DNA of 62,530 nucleotides, from NCBI RefSeq assembly GCF_000003815.2, contig NC_049982.1:9805948-9868477 (forward strand). The letters run 5' to 3'. Position numbers and translations under genes: made by a program. Positions 61,843 through 62,530 of this stretch are shown here, piece after piece (the first letter of the stretch is position 1; every line of letters begins with the position of its first letter). The notes under the pieces were generated by a model. That model worked only from the letters and a program-made list of their open reading frames with translations, did not search any database and was not told the origin of the DNA. This stretch comes from Branchiostoma floridae. Its lineage: Eukaryota; Chordata; Leptocardii; Amphioxiformes; Branchiostomatidae.

Positions 61843-62530
61843 ACTATATTCGGTGGCTTTTAACAGGTATACAAATGTATTGCAACAGGTCCGTTCATAA
61901 TTTCCAAGATTCCAATTTTCTGAAGATAAATGTTTTTGTGTGAAAAGTTAGTGATCTCGTTCGTTCCATAGCGGGCAACTTCTTTCTAGAGCGCCTGCTT
62001 GGTTTGCTTGAAGGCATGGCCGATTGGCTGACGCCCGAGATTTTCGCTGCTATAATGAAAACGATGCCGAGTTCCATTTTGTGTCCTGTGAGTTGATAGG
62101 TTCACTTCCGACGTATCCCCAAGAAAGTCAGATTTTAGCCAATCAAAAAGCTGGAAAGTTTAACGTAGACTGCATGTTAAATCTTCCATTTTTTGCCTTG
62201 CCGCCGGCAAGGCTTTACGCCAGCTTTCTTCCATGGTTCCATGGATGGACGGACCTGTTAACCCAGCCCTTCCAAAGCCCCTTCCAAAGGCCCTTCTTTC
62301 CTTGCCGAGTTTCATGGCTTAGTTAAACAATGGTACATTCCAGGCGAGTATTAATTATATATATAAAACGCTCTTCTAGACGCATGTTACTGTATGTGGT
62401 CCAGCGTAATAAATCTACGCTTTAACTCACCATGTTTATATAAAGATATATCACAAATTGCATCAGAAGGAACTTAGTTTTGTAATAAAAAATAATGCAT
62501 ATTCATTGTTGGGTCAAAAGTTTTACAAAA

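Larger units (their letters stand above)
61007..62530. other. Intron 25 of the polycystin-like gene (runs off the window)
   Basis: No further exon of the receptor was found before the window end. Contains a short MITE (61421-61500) and a tRNA-like SINE head (61725-61842). The remaining frames look non-coding. Confidence 0.6.

Overview
Eukaryotic (animal) genomic DNA: spliceosomal introns throughout, GT-AG boundaries, metazoan gene families (nurim, PTGR3/ZADH2, L27-PDZ, Ig-domain protein, polycystin-1-like), and a dense load of invertebrate transposons. Gene content, short multi-exon genes and GTAACGTTAC-rich non-coding DNA fit an invertebrate deuterostome, most likely a lancelet (Branchiostoma). 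That assignment is inference, not proof. Three 100-N assembly gaps occur (14884-14983, 30198-30297, 36737-36836).

Layout. 1-3147: gene-free DNA holding a young non-autonomous LTR element (789-3143). 4696-9091 (+): a 7-exon gene for a 594-residue protein with two Ig domains and a GPGRKFK repeat linker. 10225-18368 and 20027-24049 (both -): two complete 12-exon copies of prostaglandin reductase 3 / ZADH2. They arose by a segmental duplication that also carried part of the last exon of the Ig gene, left as a relic at about 18896-19025. Copy A has since gained a LINE in intron 6, and an old LINE fragment and a TTAA-flanked DNA element in intron 2. 25357-33303 (+): a nurim homologue whose last exon runs on, in frame, into about 1,300 residues of tandem two-helix membrane repeats. 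This is the most unusual object in the window. 35264-42361 (-): a small L27 + PDZ scaffold gene. 42362-44830: gene-free, with a probable DNA transposon. 44836-45482 (-): the 3' part of a Penelope-like element with a GIY-YIG endonuclease and a hammerhead-ribozyme-like core. 45548-47887 (+): a 5-exon secreted intradiol ring-cleavage dioxygenase, a family typical of bacteria and fungi; one intron carries a second Penelope tail with another hammerhead-like core. 48535-61006 (+): the first 25 exons (1,519 codons) of a polycystin-1/REJ-type receptor that continues beyond the window.

All gene models were built by hand from splice sites, reading phase and protein family signatures. Phases close exactly for the Ig gene, both PTGR3 copies, the nurim-like gene (up to the gap), the dioxygenase and the polycystin-like gene. 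The L27-PDZ model is incomplete because an assembly gap and at least one unplaced exon interrupt it. The neighbouring genes show no obvious shared pathway; this is ordinary animal gene order, not an operon.
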